A stretch of 64,000 nt of DNA from Cladorhizidae sp. MBARI D1340-BT2 (lineage: Eukaryota > Porifera > Demospongiae > Poecilosclerida > Cladorhizidae): positions 13,233,816 to 13,297,815 of the forward strand of contig JAQNBH010000013.1 in the NCBI GenBank assembly GCA_028752905.1, read 5' to 3'. The notes under the pieces are model-generated. The model searched no databases. It worked only from the letters and a program-made list of their open reading frames with translations, and was not told the DNA's origin. Positions 1 through 14,800 of the stretch are shown piece by piece. How positions within the stretch are numbered: position 1 is the stretch's first letter; each line of letters begins with the position of its first letter. The translations under genes and the position numbers were made by a program.

Positions 1-411
1 CTACCTTAGTGAAGGATTCAAGACAATCTTGGTGTCTTTTGAAGCTAAAATAGGCTGAAACCACCATTTAGGAGGTAAGAGACTGCCAATGTCTAGGAGC
101 TTTGGTGTTTTGCTTTTGAGGGGGGGGGGGGGGGGGGGAGCATATGTCATCGGTTTGTCTTTGCACTTGAACAGCAAGATTACAAGAACTTGCACTGAAC
201 AGCAAGATTACAAGAACTTGTGCACTGAACAAACAATTACACAATAATCACCCTTGCATAACCTTTTATGCCCAATAGATCAAAATCAAATTGTTTGTCA
301 TTAAGCAATTGTTAAAGAAGTTTCTTTGCATGTTGTGTATATCTTTGCCAAAGCTTTTCTGGGAACAGGTTACAGCAAGGAATGCCTTTGAACCCGAAGC
401 TCTCTCAGTTT
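1..411. other. Non-coding left edge with a poly-G run and a small tandem duplication
   Basis: No convincing gene is seen here. A run of 19 G lies at 120-138. A 28-bp unit beginning GAACAGCAAGATTAC is duplicated in tandem from about 169 to 226. The open frames in this stretch have no recognisable product. Confidence 0.6.
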
Positions 412-956
412 ATGCTCTTCCATCCATTACACTTTTTATTTTATATGCAGACAGGTTGCTGACAATGTCCTCCTTACTTCTGTTGTCCTCCATTTCTTTG
501 GTGTTCTGTCTCGTGGCATTCGACTTGGCAAGAAGGCCAAAGATGTTGTTGTGTTCTGCTTGCAGTGCCTACTTGTCAGCATCAGTAGCCAGAGAAATTC
601 AAAAGTTTGCTCCAGTCTCTTGAGCCTCATCTTGGCTTACTGGCTGAGTTTCTTCTACAGATCTCTTTGCCTGTTTAAAAAACTTTATTTGCTTCTCAAT
701 TGTGCAAGCAGGTGGGCCTCGTAGCGTGGATGAGCTTGCCTGCGTGACTGTGGCCCTGGTGTACCTCAAGCTCAGCAAGTGCTCAAAGGGAGATGACATC
801 ATAGATCACTCTTTCTATCACGAAGGACTCAGACTTGAGATTTGGTGCTAAATGGTCAATGTTGATGGAGAACGCAGAACCCTCGCGTTCCACTTCTGCT
901 TGAACAACTCCTGGTTTTTCTTCAGGCCTATCACTGACTGAAAAAGACAGTCTGAC
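412..956 (-). pseudogene. Decayed coding fragment, coiled-coil-like, minus strand (unnamed family)
   Basis: Read on the minus strand, the first frame (956 to about 790) is open and protein-like: it begins VRLSFSVSDRPEEKP and ends VIYDVISL at a TGA. The next frame (802 down to 412) reads through IEKQIKFFKQAKRSVEE, then NIFGLLAKSNATRQNTKEME, and is broken by an in-frame TGA and an in-frame TAG. The charged Lys/Glu-rich composition suggests a coiled coil. From memory it resembles the C-terminal part of a large multi-copy protein family predicted in cnidarian and sponge genomes, but I cannot name it. With two internal stops and one frame change it is called a pseudogene. The fragment at 4852-5282 on the same strand may be the upstream part of the same gene. 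Intron-split exons are an alternative. Confidence 0.45.
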
Positions 957-1039
957 TGGCTGTCTACTGGAAAGTTTTTACATTCCACCTTCTCTGTCGA
1001 AGTAATCCCTGTAGTTCTCTGAAGCAATGAAGCACCTCA

Positions 1040-4000
1040 TCACACTCACAGACTTGTCTACACATGCTCTCTATAAGCTTGTGTAGCATCCATCACACTC
1101 ACACACTTGTCTACACATGCTCTCTATAAGCTTGTGTAGCATCCATCACACTCACAGACTTGTCCACACATGCTCTCTATAAGCTTGTGTAGCATCCATC
1201 ACACTCACAGACTTGTCCACACATGCTCTCTATAAGCTTGTGTAGCATCCATCACACTCACAGACTTGTCCACACATGCTCTCTATAAGCTTGTGTAGCA
1301 TCCATCACACTCACAGACTTGTCCACACATGCTCTCTATAAGCTTGTGCAGCATCCATCACACTCACAGACTTGTCCACACATGCTCTCTATAAGCTTGT
1401 GTAGCATCCATCACACTCACAGACTTGTCCACACATGCTCTCTATAAGCTTGTGCAGCATCCATCACACTCACAGACTTGTCCACACATGCTCTCTATAA
1501 GCTTGTGTAGCATCCATCACACTCACAGACTTGTCTACACATGCTCTCTATAAGCTTGTGTAGCATCCATCACACTCACAGACTTGTCCACACATGCTCT
1601 CTATAAGCTTGTGTAGCATCCATCACACTCACAGACTTGTCCACACATGCTCTCTATAAGCTTGTGTAGCATCCATCACACTCACAGACTTGTCCACACA
1701 TGCTCTCTATAAGCTTGTGTAGCATCCATCACACTCACAGACTTGTCCACACATGCTCTCTATAAGCTTGTGCAGCATCCATCACACTCACAGACTTGTC
1801 CACACATGCTCTCTATAAGCTTGTGTAGCATCCATCACACTCACAGACTTGTCCACACATGCTCTCTATAAGCTTGTGCAGCATCCATCACACTCACAGA
1901 CTTGTCCACACATGCTCTCTATAAGCTTGTGCAGCATCCATCACACTCACAGACTTGTCCACACATGCTCACACATGCTCTCTATAAGCTTGTGTAGCAT
2001 CCATCACACTCACACACTTGTCCACACATGCTCTCTATAAGCTTGTGTAGCATCCATCACACTCACACACTTGTCCACACATGCTCTCTATAAGCTTGTG
2101 TAGCATCCATCACACTCACAGACTTGTCCACACATGCTCTCTATAAGCTTGTGTAGCATCCATCACACTCACAGACTTGTCCACACATGCTCTCTATAAG
2201 CTTGTGTAGCATCCATCACACTCACAGACTTGTCTACACATGCTCTCTATAAGCTTGTGTAGCATCCATCACACTCACAGACTTGTCCACACATGCTCTC
2301 TATAAGCTTGTGTAGCATCCATCACACTCACAGACTTGTCCACACATGCTCTCTATAAGCTTGTGTAGCATCCATCACACTCACAGACTTGTCATGCTCT
2401 CTATAAGCTTGTGTAGCATCCATCACACTCACAGACTTGTCATGCTCTCTATAAGCTTGTGTAGCATCCATCACACTCACAGACTTGTCCACACATGCTC
2501 TCTATAAGCTTGTGCAGCATCCATCACACTCACAGACTTGTCCACACATGCTCTCTATAAGCTTGTGTAGCATCCATCACACTCACAGACTTGTCCACAC
2601 ATGCTCTCTATAAGCTTGTGTAGCATCCATCACACTCACAGACTTGTCCACACATGCTCTCTATAAGCTTGTGCAGCATCCATCACACTCACAGACTTGT
2701 CCACACATGCTCTCTATAAGCTTGTGCAGCATCCATCACACTCACAGACTTGTCCACACATGCTCACACATGCTCTCTATAAGCTTGTGTAGCATCCATC
2801 ACACTCACACACTTGTCCACACATGCTCTCTATAAGCTTGTGTAGCATCCATCACACTCACACACTTGTCCACACATGCTCTCTATAAGCTTGTGTAGCA
2901 TCCATCACACTCACAGACTTGTCCACACATGCTCTCTATAAGCTTGTGTAGCATCCATCACACTCACAGACTTGTCCACACATGCTCTCTATAAGCTTGT
3001 GTAGCATCCATCACACTCACAGACTTGTCTACACATGCTCTCTATAAGCTTGTGTAGCATCCATCACACTCACAGACTTGTCCACACATGCTCTCTATAA
3101 GCTTGTGTAGCATCCATCACACTCACAGACTTGTCCACACATGCTCTCTATAAGCTTGTGTAGCATCCATCACACTCACAGACTTGTCATGCTCTCTATA
3201 AGCTTGTGTAGCATCCATCACACTCACAGACTTGTCATGCTCTCTATAAGCTTGTGTAGCATCCATCACACTCACAGACTTGTCCACACATGCTCTCTAT
3301 AAGCTTGTGTAGCATCCATCACACTCACAGACTTGTCCACACATGCTCTCTATAAGCTTGTGTAGCATCCATCACACTCACAGACTTGTCCACACATGCT
3401 CTCTATAAGCTTGTGTAGCATCCATCACACTCACAGACTTGTCCACACATGCTCTCTATAAGCTTGTGTGGCATCCATCACACTCACAGACTTGTCCACA
3501 CATGCTCTCTATAAGCTTGTGTAGCATCCATCACACTCACAGACTTGTCCACACATGCTCTCTATAAGCTTGTGTAGCATCCATCACACTCACAGACTTG
3601 TCCACACATGCTCTCTATAAGCTTGTGTAGCATCCATCACACTCACAGACTTGTCCACACATGCTCTCTATAAGCTTGTGTAGCATCCATCACACTCACA
3701 GACTTGTCATGCTCTCTATAAGCTTGTGCAGCATCCATCACACTCACAGACTTGTCCACACATGCTCTCTATAAGCTTGTGTAGCATCCATCACACTCAC
3801 AGACTTGTCTACACATGCTCTCTATAAGCTTGTGTAGCATCCATCACACTCACAGACTTGTCCACACATGCTCTCTATAAGCTTGTGCAGCATCCATCAC
3901 ACTCACAGACTTGTCCACACATGCTCTCTATAAGCTTGTGCAGCATCCATCACACTCACAGACTTGTCCACACATGCTCTCTATAAGCTTGTGTAGCATC

Positions 4001-4850
4001 CATCACACTCACAGACTTGTCCACACATGCTCTCTATAAGCTTGTGTAGCATCCATCACACTCACAGACTTGTCTACACATGCTCTCTATAAGCTTGTGT
4101 AGCATCCATCACACTCACAGACTTGTCCACACATGCTCTCTATAAGCTTGTGTAGCATCCATCACACTCACAGACTTGTCCACACATGCTCTCTATAAGC
4201 TTGTGTAGCATCCATCACACTCACAGACTTGTCCACACATGCTCTCTATAAGCTTGTGTAGCATCCATCACACTCACAGACTTGTCTACACATGCTCTCT
4301 ATAAGCTTGTGTAGCATCCATCACACTCACAGACTTGTCTACACATGCTCTCTATAAGCTTGTGCAGCATCCATCACACTCACAGACTTGTCCACACATG
4401 CTCTCTATAAGCTTGTGTAGCATCCATCACACTCACAGACTTGTCCACACATGCTCTCTATAAGCTTGTGTAGCATCCATCACACTCACACACTTGTCCA
4501 CACATGCTCTCTATAAGCTTGTGTAGCATCCATCACACTCACAGACTTGTCCACACATGCTCTCTATAAGCTTGTGCAGCATCCATCACACTCACAGACT
4601 TGTCCACACATGCTCTCTATAAGCTTGTGTAGCATCCATCACACTCACAGACTTGTCCACACATGCTCTCTATAAGCTTGTGTAGCATCCATCACACTCA
4701 CAGACTTGTCCACACATGCTCTCTATAAGCTTGTGTAGCATCCATCACACTCACAGACTTGTCATGCTCTCTATAAGCTTGTGCAGCATCCATCACACTC
4801 ACAGACTTGTCTACACACAGACTCTATAAGCTTGTGCAGCATCCATCACA
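1040..4850. repeat. 53-bp minisatellite, about 72 copies
   Basis: A 53-bp unit with core CTCTCTATAAGCTTGTGTAG, followed by CATCCATCACACTCACAG and ACTTGTCCACACATG, repeats head to tail. Variants include TGTAG/TGCAG, TCCACA/TCTACA, CACAGA/CACACA, a 5-bp deletion giving CTTGTCATGCTC, and a 10-bp internal duplication of ACACATGCTC. The blocks from 1849 and from 2644 match at an offset of 795 bp, exactly 15 units including two short units and one long unit, so part of the array grew by block duplication. The unit is not a multiple of 3 and no frame stays open. The first unit joins unique DNA near 1040 and the last, degraded unit ends near 4850. Confidence 0.95.
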
Positions 4851-4851
4851 C

Positions 4852-5282
4852 TTATGGTAAGGGCATCAAATGCCTGAAGCCCATGCACCATGGAGGATTC
4901 CAGTGGACATCCCTCAAACTATTGGATGTCATTGCTGGGTACAGTTTCAGGTAAGCAGCAAGGATGTCCTTCTCTGCTAATGATGAGGCAGCCTTGGATT
5001 TCATGACCTGATCCAGTGCTGTTTCTTCTGAGAATCTTGTGTCTACCTCGGGTATGGCTAGCCCGGTTGCAGCAACAGCACAGTGGCCATAGGCTGTTAG
5101 GCCTGTGTTAGAACTGAGTCCTTGATAAACCTAGCCATGAAGCTATGCAGGGTACCACAAAGGTTATCTGTGATGAATGGCATCTTTTCCCTCTGGTGAA
5201 AAGTTAGGCCATGGAGATGAAAACTTTTGGCTTGGCTATGCCAAGAGAATCATTGACAACCAATTCCTGTTGCTACATGTAT
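4852..5282 (-). pseudogene. Decayed coding fragment, minus strand, possibly the same gene as 412-956
   Basis: Reading leftward from about 5282, three successive frames are protein-like. They contain ELVVNDSLGIAKPKVFISMA, then MPFITDNLCGTLHSFMARF from 5183, then EVDTRFSEETALDQVMKSKA and SLAEKDILAAYLKLYPA, ending at a TAA at 4852-4854. Switching frames is needed twice, and an in-frame TAA interrupts the first segment. This is what a decayed coding sequence looks like. No conserved domain is identified with certainty. The order along the minus strand (this fragment, minisatellite, then 956-412) fits one ancestral gene interrupted by expansion of the 53-bp array, but that is inference. Confidence 0.4.
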
Positions 5283-5856
5283 CTGCTTTTTTGGCTCATT
5301 TAGAGAATTTAACGAAACTCATTTTCCAACCGGGCGCTTGACCACATACTTAAGTTTAGCGCCTAATGAAACGCTGTGTTGCATAGAGTAGGGCTTCCTC
5401 TAGCTAATTTCAAGGCTCTACCACTTGGCAATCTGGAGGAAAACGTGTTCCAAACTTAGGCATTCAGGTTTTGAGCTACCCCCACTTTAGCTCCAGTACC
5501 TTGTCTATAGTTATACCTATAAAAAATGTTTTGGTATCAAAACAGAGCACACAGAGAGACCTATCTTTTGAGCTATATATCAAGTCCATCCCATGAAGTT
5601 TGCAGAAAATATGGAGTTTTAAAGTGGTAACCTCAAAAAAATTAACACTTGACTACTAATATGATTTTGTCCTCCCTGAAGTCCCCTAGTTGCTCTGGAG
5701 TTGGCAGTTCAGAACTCCAGTTAATTTAACCAAATTGTTTTGCCATCATTTTGTAAAGTGGCTGCTACAGGGACCAAATATGTGATGCTCAATATCTAGA
5801 TTTCTTTCAGTCTACATGGGAACCAAATTTATCCCAAAATATCTGGGAACCATTCA
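5283..5856. other. Unique AT-rich spacer
   Basis: Non-repetitive DNA between the minus-strand fragment and the start of the 17-bp satellite. No open frame, splice pattern or repeat was recognised. Confidence 0.5.
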
Positions 5857-8800
5857 ACTATAAGAAACACACCACTATAATATGCACCCCACTATAAGAA
5901 CCAACCCACTATAAGAACCAACCCACTATAAGATGCACCCCACTATAAGAACCAACCCACTATAAGATGCACCCCACTATAAGATGCACCCACTATAAGA
6001 TGCACCCCTATAAGATGCACCCAACTATAAGATGCACCTCATTATAAGATGCATCCCACTATAAGATGCTCCCCACTATAAGATGCACCCCACTATAAGA
6101 TGCACTATAAGATGCACCCCACTATAAGATGCACTATAAGATGCACCCCACTATAAGATGCACCCCACTATAAGATGCACCCCACTATAAGATGTACCCC
6201 ACTATAAGATGCACTATAAGATGCACCCCACTATAAGATGCCACCCACTATAAGATGCACCCCACTATAAGATGCACCCCACTATAAGATGCCACCCACT
6301 ATAAGATGCACCCCACTATAAGATGCACCCCACTATAAGATGTACCCACTATAAGATGCAACCCACTATAAGATGCACCCCACTATAAGATGCACCCCAC
6401 TATAAGATGCACCCACTATAAGATGCACCCACTATAAGATGCACCCCACTATAAGATGCTCCCCACTATAAGATGCACCTCACTATAAGATGCACCCCAC
6501 TATAAGATGCACCCCACTATAAGATGCACCCACTATAAGATGCACCCCACTATAAGATGCTCCCCACTATAAGACGCACCCCACTATAAGAACCACCCCA
6601 CTATAAGATGGACCCCACTATAAGATGCACCCACTATAAGATGCACTATAAGATGCACCCCACTATAAGATGCATCCCACTATAAGATGCACCCCACTAT
6701 AAGATGCACCCCACTATAAGATGCACCCACTATAAGATGCACCCCACTATAAGATGCACCCCACTATAAGATGCACCCTACTATAAGATACACCCCACTA
6801 TAAGATGCACCCCACTATAAGATTTACCCCACTATAAGATGCACCCACTATAAGATGCACCCACTATAAGATGAACCCACTATAAGATGCACCCACTATA
6901 AGATGCACCCACTATAGGATGCACCCCACTATAAGATGCACCTCACTATAAGATGCACCCACTATAAGATGCACCCCACTATAAGATGCACCCCACTATA
7001 AGATGCACCCCACTATAAGATGCACCCACTATAAAATGCACCCCACTATAAGATGCACCCCACTATAAGATGCACCCCACTATAAGATGCACCCCACTAT
7101 AAGATGCACCTCACTATAAGATGCACCCCACTATAAGATGCACCCCACTATAAGATGCACCCCACTATAAGATGCACCCACTATAAGATGCACCCCACTA
7201 TAAGATGCACCCCACTATAAGATGCACCTCACTATAAGATGCACCCCACTATAAGATGCACCCCACTATAAGATACACCCACTATAAGATGCACCCCACT
7301 ATAAGATGCACCCCACTATAAGATGCACCCCACTATAAGATGCACCCACTATAAGATACACCTCACTATAAGATGCACCTCACTATAAGATGCACCCAAC
7401 TATAAGATGCACCCCACTATAAGATGCACCCACTATAAGATGCACCTCACTATAAGATGCACCCACTATAAGATGCACCCCACTATAAGATGCACCCCAC
7501 TATAAGATGCACCCCACTATAAGATGCACCCACTATAAGATGCTCCCCACTATAAGATGCACCCACTATAAGATGCACCCCACTATAAGATGCACCCCAC
7601 TATAAGATGCACCCCACTATAAGATGCACCTCACTATAAGATGCACCCCACTATAAGTTGCACCCCACTATAAGATGCACCCCACTATAAGATGCACCCC
7701 ACTATAAGATGCCACCCACTATAAGATGCACCCCACTATAAGATGCACCCCACTATAAGATGTACCCACTATAAGATGCACCCCACTATAAGATGCACCC
7801 CACTATAAGATGCACCCCACTATAAGATGCACCCCACTATAAGATGCACCCACTATAAGATGCACCCACTATAAGATGCACCCCACTATAAGATGCTCCC
7901 CACTATAAGATGCACCTCACTATAAGATGCACCCCACTATAAGATGCACCCCACTATAAGATGCACCCACTATAAGATGCACCCACTATATAAGATGCTC
8001 CCCACTATAAGACGCACCCCACTATAAGAACCACCCCACTATAAGATGCACCCCACTATAAGATGCACCCACTATAAGATGCACTATAAGATGCACCCCA
8101 ATATAAGATGCATCCCACTATAAGATGCACCCCACTATAAGATGCACCCCACTATAAGATGCACCCACTATAAGATGCACCCCACTATAAGATGCACCCC
8201 ACTATAAGATGCACCCCACTATAAGATACAACCCACTATAAGATGCACCCCACTATAAGATTTACCCCACTATAAGATGCACCCACTATAAGATGCACCC
8301 ACTATAAGATGCACCCACTATAAGATGCACCCACTATAAGATGCACCCACTATAAGATGCACCCCACTATAAGATGCACCTCACTATAAGATGCACCCCA
8401 CTATAAGATGCACCCACTATAAGATGCACCCCACTATAAGATGCACCTCACTATTAGATGCACCCCACTATAAGATGCACCCACTATAAGATGCACCCAC
8501 TATAAGATGCACCCACTATAAGATGCACCCCACTATAAGATGCACCTAACTATATGATGCACCCCACTATAAGATGCACCCCACTATAAGATGCACCCAC
8601 TATAAGATGCACCCCACTATAAGATGCACCCCACTATAAGATGCACCCCACTATAAGATGCACCCACTATAAGATGCACCCCACTATAAGATGCACCCCA
8701 CTATAAGATGCACCCCACTATAAGATGCACCCACTATAAGATGCACCCCACTATAAGATGCACCCCACTATAAGATGCACCTCACTATAAGATGCACCCC

Positions 8801-11800
8801 ACTATAAGATGCACACCACTATAAGATGCACCCACTATAAGATGCACCCCACTATAAGATGCACCCCACTATAAGATGCACCCCACTATAAGATGCACCC
8901 ACTATAAGATGCACCCCACTATAAGATGCACCCCACTATAAGATGCACCCAACTATAAGATGCACCCCACTATAAGATCCACCCACTATAAGATGCACCT
9001 CACTATAAGATGCACCCACTATAAGATGCACCCCACTATAAGATGCACCCCACTATAAGATGCACCCACTATAAGATGCTCCCCACTATAAGATGCACCC
9101 ACTATAAGATGCACCCACTATAAGATGCACCCCACTATAAGATGCACCCCACTATAAGATGCACCCCACTATAAGATGCACCCCACTATAAGATGCACCC
9201 CACTATAAGATGCACCTCACTATAAGATGCACCCACTATAAGATGCACCCCACTATAAGATGCACCCCACTATAAGATGCACCCCACTATAAGATGCACC
9301 CCACTATAAGATGCACCCCACTATAAGATGCACCCACTATAAGATGCACCCACTATAAGATGCACCCCACTATAAGATGCATCCCACTATAAGATGCACC
9401 CCACTATAAGATGCACCCCACTATAAGATGCACCCCACTATAAGATGCACCCCACTATAAGATGCACCCCACTATAAGATGCACCTCACTATAAGATGCA
9501 CCCACTATAAGATGCACCTCACTATAACATGCACCCCACTATAAGATGCACCTCACTATAAGATGAACCCCACTATAAGATGCTCCCCACTATAAGATGC
9601 ACCCCACTATAAGATGCACCCCACTATAAGATGCACCCCACTATAAGATGCACCCCACTATAAGATGCACCCCACTATAAGATGCACCCCACTATAAGAT
9701 GCACCCCACTATAAGATGCACCCACTATAAGATGCACCCCACTATAAGATGCACCCCACTATAAGATGCACCCCACTATTAGATGCACCCTACTATAAGA
9801 TGCACCCCACTATAAGATGCACCCCACTATAAGAACCACCCCACTATAAGATGCCCCCCACTATAAGATGCACCCCACTATAAGATGCACCCCACTATAA
9901 GATGCACCCCACTATAAGATGCACCCCACTATAAGATGCACCCCACTATAAGATGCACTATAAGATGCACCCCACTATAAGATGCACCCCACTATAAGAT
10001 GCACCCCACTATAAGATGCACCCCACTATAAGATGCACCCCACTATAAGATGCACCCCACTATATAAGATGCTCCCCACTATAAGACGCACCCCACTATA
10101 AGAACCACCCCACTATAAGATGCACCCCACTATAAGATGCACCCACTATAAGATGCACTATAAGATGCACCCCAATATAAGATGCATCCCACTATAAGAT
10201 GCACCCCACTATAAGATGCACCCCACTATAAGATGCACCCACTATAAGATGCACCCCACTATAAGATGCACCCCACTATAAGATGCACCCCACTATAAGA
10301 TACAACCCACTATAAGATGCACCCCACTATAAGATTTACCCCACTATAAGATGCACCCACTATAAGATGCACCCACTATAAGATGCACCCACTATAAGAT
10401 GCACCCACTATAAGATGCACCCACTATAAGATGCACCCCACTATAAGATGCACCTCACTATAAGATGCACCCCACTATAAGATGCACCCACTATAAGATG
10501 CACCCCACTATAAGATGCACCTCACTATTAGATGCACCCCACTATAAGATGCACCCACTATAAGATGCACCCACTATGATGCACCCCACTATAAGATGCA
10601 CCCCACTATAAGATGCACCCACTATAAGATGCACCCCACTATAAGATGCACCCCACTATAAGATGCACCCCACTATAAGATGCACCCACTATAAGATGCA
10701 CCCCACTATAAGATGCACCCCACTATAAGATGCACCCCACTATAAGATGCACCCACTATAAGATGCACCCCACTATAAGATGCACCCCACTATAAGATGC
10801 ACCTCACTATAAGATGCACCCCACTATAAGATGCACACCACTATAAGATGCACCCACTATAAGATGCACCCCACTATAAGATGCACCCCACTATAAGATG
10901 CACCCCACTATAAGATGCACCCACTATAAGATGCACCCCACTATAAGATGCACCCCACTATAAGATGCACCCAACTATAAGATGCACCCCACTATAAGAT
11001 CCACCCACTATAAGATGCACCTCACTATAAGATGCACCCACTATAAGATGCACCCCACTATAACATGCACCCCACTATAAGATGCACCCACTATAAGATG
11101 CTCCCCACTATAAGATGCACCCACTATAAGATGCACCCCACTATAAGATGCACCCCACTATAAGATGCACCCCACTATAAGATGCACCCCACTATAAGAT
11201 GCACCCCACTATAAGATGCACCTCACTATAAGATGCACCCACTATAAGATGCACCCCACTATAAGATGCACCCCACTATAAGATGCACCCCACTATAAGA
11301 TGCACCCCACTATAAGATGCACCCCACTATAAGATGCACCCACTATAAGATGCACCCACTATAAGATGCACCCCACTATAAGATGCATCCCACTATAAGA
11401 TGCACCCCACTATAAGATGCACCCCACTATAAGATGCACCCCACTATAAGATGCACCCCACTATAAGATGCACCCCACTATAAGATGCACCTCACTATAA
11501 GATGCACCCACTATAAGATGCACCTCACTATAACATGCACCCCACTATAAGATGCACCTCACTATAAGATGAACCCCACTATAAGATGCTCCCCACTATA
11601 AGATGCACCCCACTATAAGATGCACCCCACTATAAGATGCACCCCACTATAAGATGCATCCCACTATAAGATGCACCCCACTATAAGATGCACCCCACTA
11701 TAAGATGCACCCCACTATAAGATGCACCCACTATAAGATGCACCCCACTATAAGATGCACCCCACTATAAGATGCACCCCACTATTAGATGCACCCTACT

Positions 11801-14800
11801 ATAAGATGCACCCCACTATAAGATGCACCCCACTATAAGAACCACCCCACTATAAGATGCCCCCCACTATAAGATGCACCCCACTATAAGATGCACCCCA
11901 CTATAAGATGCACCCCACTATAAGATGCACCCCACTATAAGATGCACCCCACTATAAGATGCACTATAAGATGCACCCCACTATAAGATGCACCCCACTA
12001 TAAGATGCACCCCACTATAAGATGCACCCCACTATAAGATGCACCCCACTATAAGATGCACCCCACTATAAGATGCACCCCACTATAAGATGCACCCCAC
12101 TATAAGATGCACCCACTATAAGATGCACCCCACTATAAGATTCACCCCACTATAAGATGCACCCCACTATAAGATGCACCCACTATAAGATGCACCCCAC
12201 TATAAGATGCCACCCACTATAAGATGCACTCCACTATAAGATGCACCCCACTATAAGATGCACCCCACTATAAGATGCACCCACTATAAGATGCACCCAC
12301 TATAAGATGCACCCCACTATAAGATGCACCCTACTATAAGATGCACCCCACTATAAGATGCACCCCACTATAAGATGTACCCACTATAAGATGCACCCCA
12401 CTATAAGATGCACCCCACTATAAGATGCACCCCACTATAAGATGCACCCCACTATAAGATGCACCCACTATAAGATGCACCCACTATAAGATGCACCCCA
12501 CTATAAGATGCTCCCCACTATAAGATGCACCTCACTATAAGATGCACCCCACTATAAGATGCACCCCACTATAAGATGCACCCACTATAAGATGAACCCC
12601 ACTATAAGATGCTCCCCACTATAAGACGCACCCCACTATAAGAACCACCCCACTATAAGATGCACCCCACTATAAGATGCACCCACTATAAGATGCACTA
12701 TAAGATGCACCCCACTATAAGATGCATCCCACTATAAGATGCACCCCACTATAAGATGCACCCCACTATAAGATGCACCCACTATAAGATGCACCCCACT
12801 ATAAGATGCACCCCACTATAAGATGCACCCCACTATAAGATACACCCCACTATAAGATGCACCCCACTATAAGATTTACCCCACTATAAGATGCACCCAC
12901 TATAAGATGCACCCACTATAAGATGCACCCACTATAAGATGCACCCACTATAAGATGCACCCACTATAAGATGCACCCCACTATAAGATGCACCTCACTA
13001 TAAGATGCACCCACTATAAGATGCACCCCACTATAAGATGCACCCCACTATAAGATGCACCCCACTATAAGATGCACCCACTATAAGATGCACCCCACTA
13101 TAAGATGCACCCCACTATAAGATGCACCCCATCATAAGATGCACCCCACTATAAGATGCACCTCACTATAAGATGCACCCCACTATAAGATGCACCCCAC
13201 TATAAGATGCACCCACTATAACATGCACCCCACTATAAGATGCACCCCACTATAAGATGCACCTCACTATAAGATGCACCCCACTATAAGATGCACCCCA
13301 CTATACGATGCACCCACTATAAGATGCACCCCACTATAAGATGCACCCCACTATAAGATGCACCCCACTATAAGATGCACCCCACTATAAGATGCACCCC
13401 ACTATAAGATGCACCCCACTATAAGATGCACCCCACTATAAGATACACCTCACTATAAGATGCACCCAACTATAAGATGCACCCCACTATAAGATGCACC
13501 CACTATAAGATGCACCTCACTATAAGATGCACCCACTATAAGATGCACCCCACTATAAGATGCACCCCACTATAAGATGCACCCACTATAAGATGCTCCC
13601 CACTATAAGATGCACCCACTATAAGATGCACCCCACTATAAGATGCACCCCACTATAAGAGGCACCCCACTATAAGATGCACCTCACTATAAGATGCACC
13701 CCACTATAAGTTGCACCCCACTATAAGATGCACCCCACTATAAGATGCACCCCTACTATAAGATGCCACCCACTATAAGATGCACCCCACTATAAGATGC
13801 ACCCCACTATAAGATGTACCCACTATAAGATGCACCCCACTATAAGATGCACCCCACTATAAGATGCACCCCACTATAAGATGCACCCACTATAAGATGC
13901 ACCCACTATAAGATGCACCCACTATAAGATGCACCCCACTATAAGATGCACCCCACTATAAGATGCTCCCCACTATAAGATGCACCTCACTATAAGATGC
14001 ACCCCACTATAAGATGCACCCCACTATAAGATGCACCCACTATAAGATGCACCCCACTATAAGATGCTCCCCACTATAAAACGCACCCACTATAAGATGC
14101 ACTATAAGATGCACCCCACTATAAGATGCATCCCACTATAAGATGCACCCCACTATAAGATGCACCCACTATAAGATGCACCCCACTATAAGATGCACTA
14201 TAAGATGCATCCCACTATAAGATACACCCCACTATAAGATGCACCCACTATAAGATGCACTATAAGATGCACCCCACTATAAGATGCATCCCACTATAAG
14301 ATGCACCCCACTATAAGATGCACCCACTATAAGATGCACCCCACTATAAGATGCACCCCACTATAAGATGCACCCCACTATAAGATACACCCCACTATAA
14401 GATGCACCCCACTATAAGATTTACCCCACTATAAGATGCACCCACTATAAGATGCACCCACTATAAGATGCACCCACTATAAGATGCACCCACTATAAGA
14501 TGCACCCACTATAAGATGCACCCCACTATAAGATGCACCTCACTATAAGATGCACCCCACTATAAGATGCACCCACTATAAGATGCACCCCACTATAAGA
14601 TGCACCTCACTATAAGATGCACCCCACTATAAGATGCACCCACTATAAGATGCACCCACTATAAGATGCACCCACTATAAGATGCACCCCACTATAAGAT
14701 GCACCCCACTATAAGATGCACCTAACTATATGATGCACCTCACTATAAGATGCACCCCACTATATGATGCACCTCACTATAAGATGCACCACACTATAAG

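Noticed and set aside
1849..2835. Two identical 63-codon ORFs in the 53-bp array
   Set aside because: They are short frames created by the 10-bp insertion unit and its block duplication, with no coding evidence.
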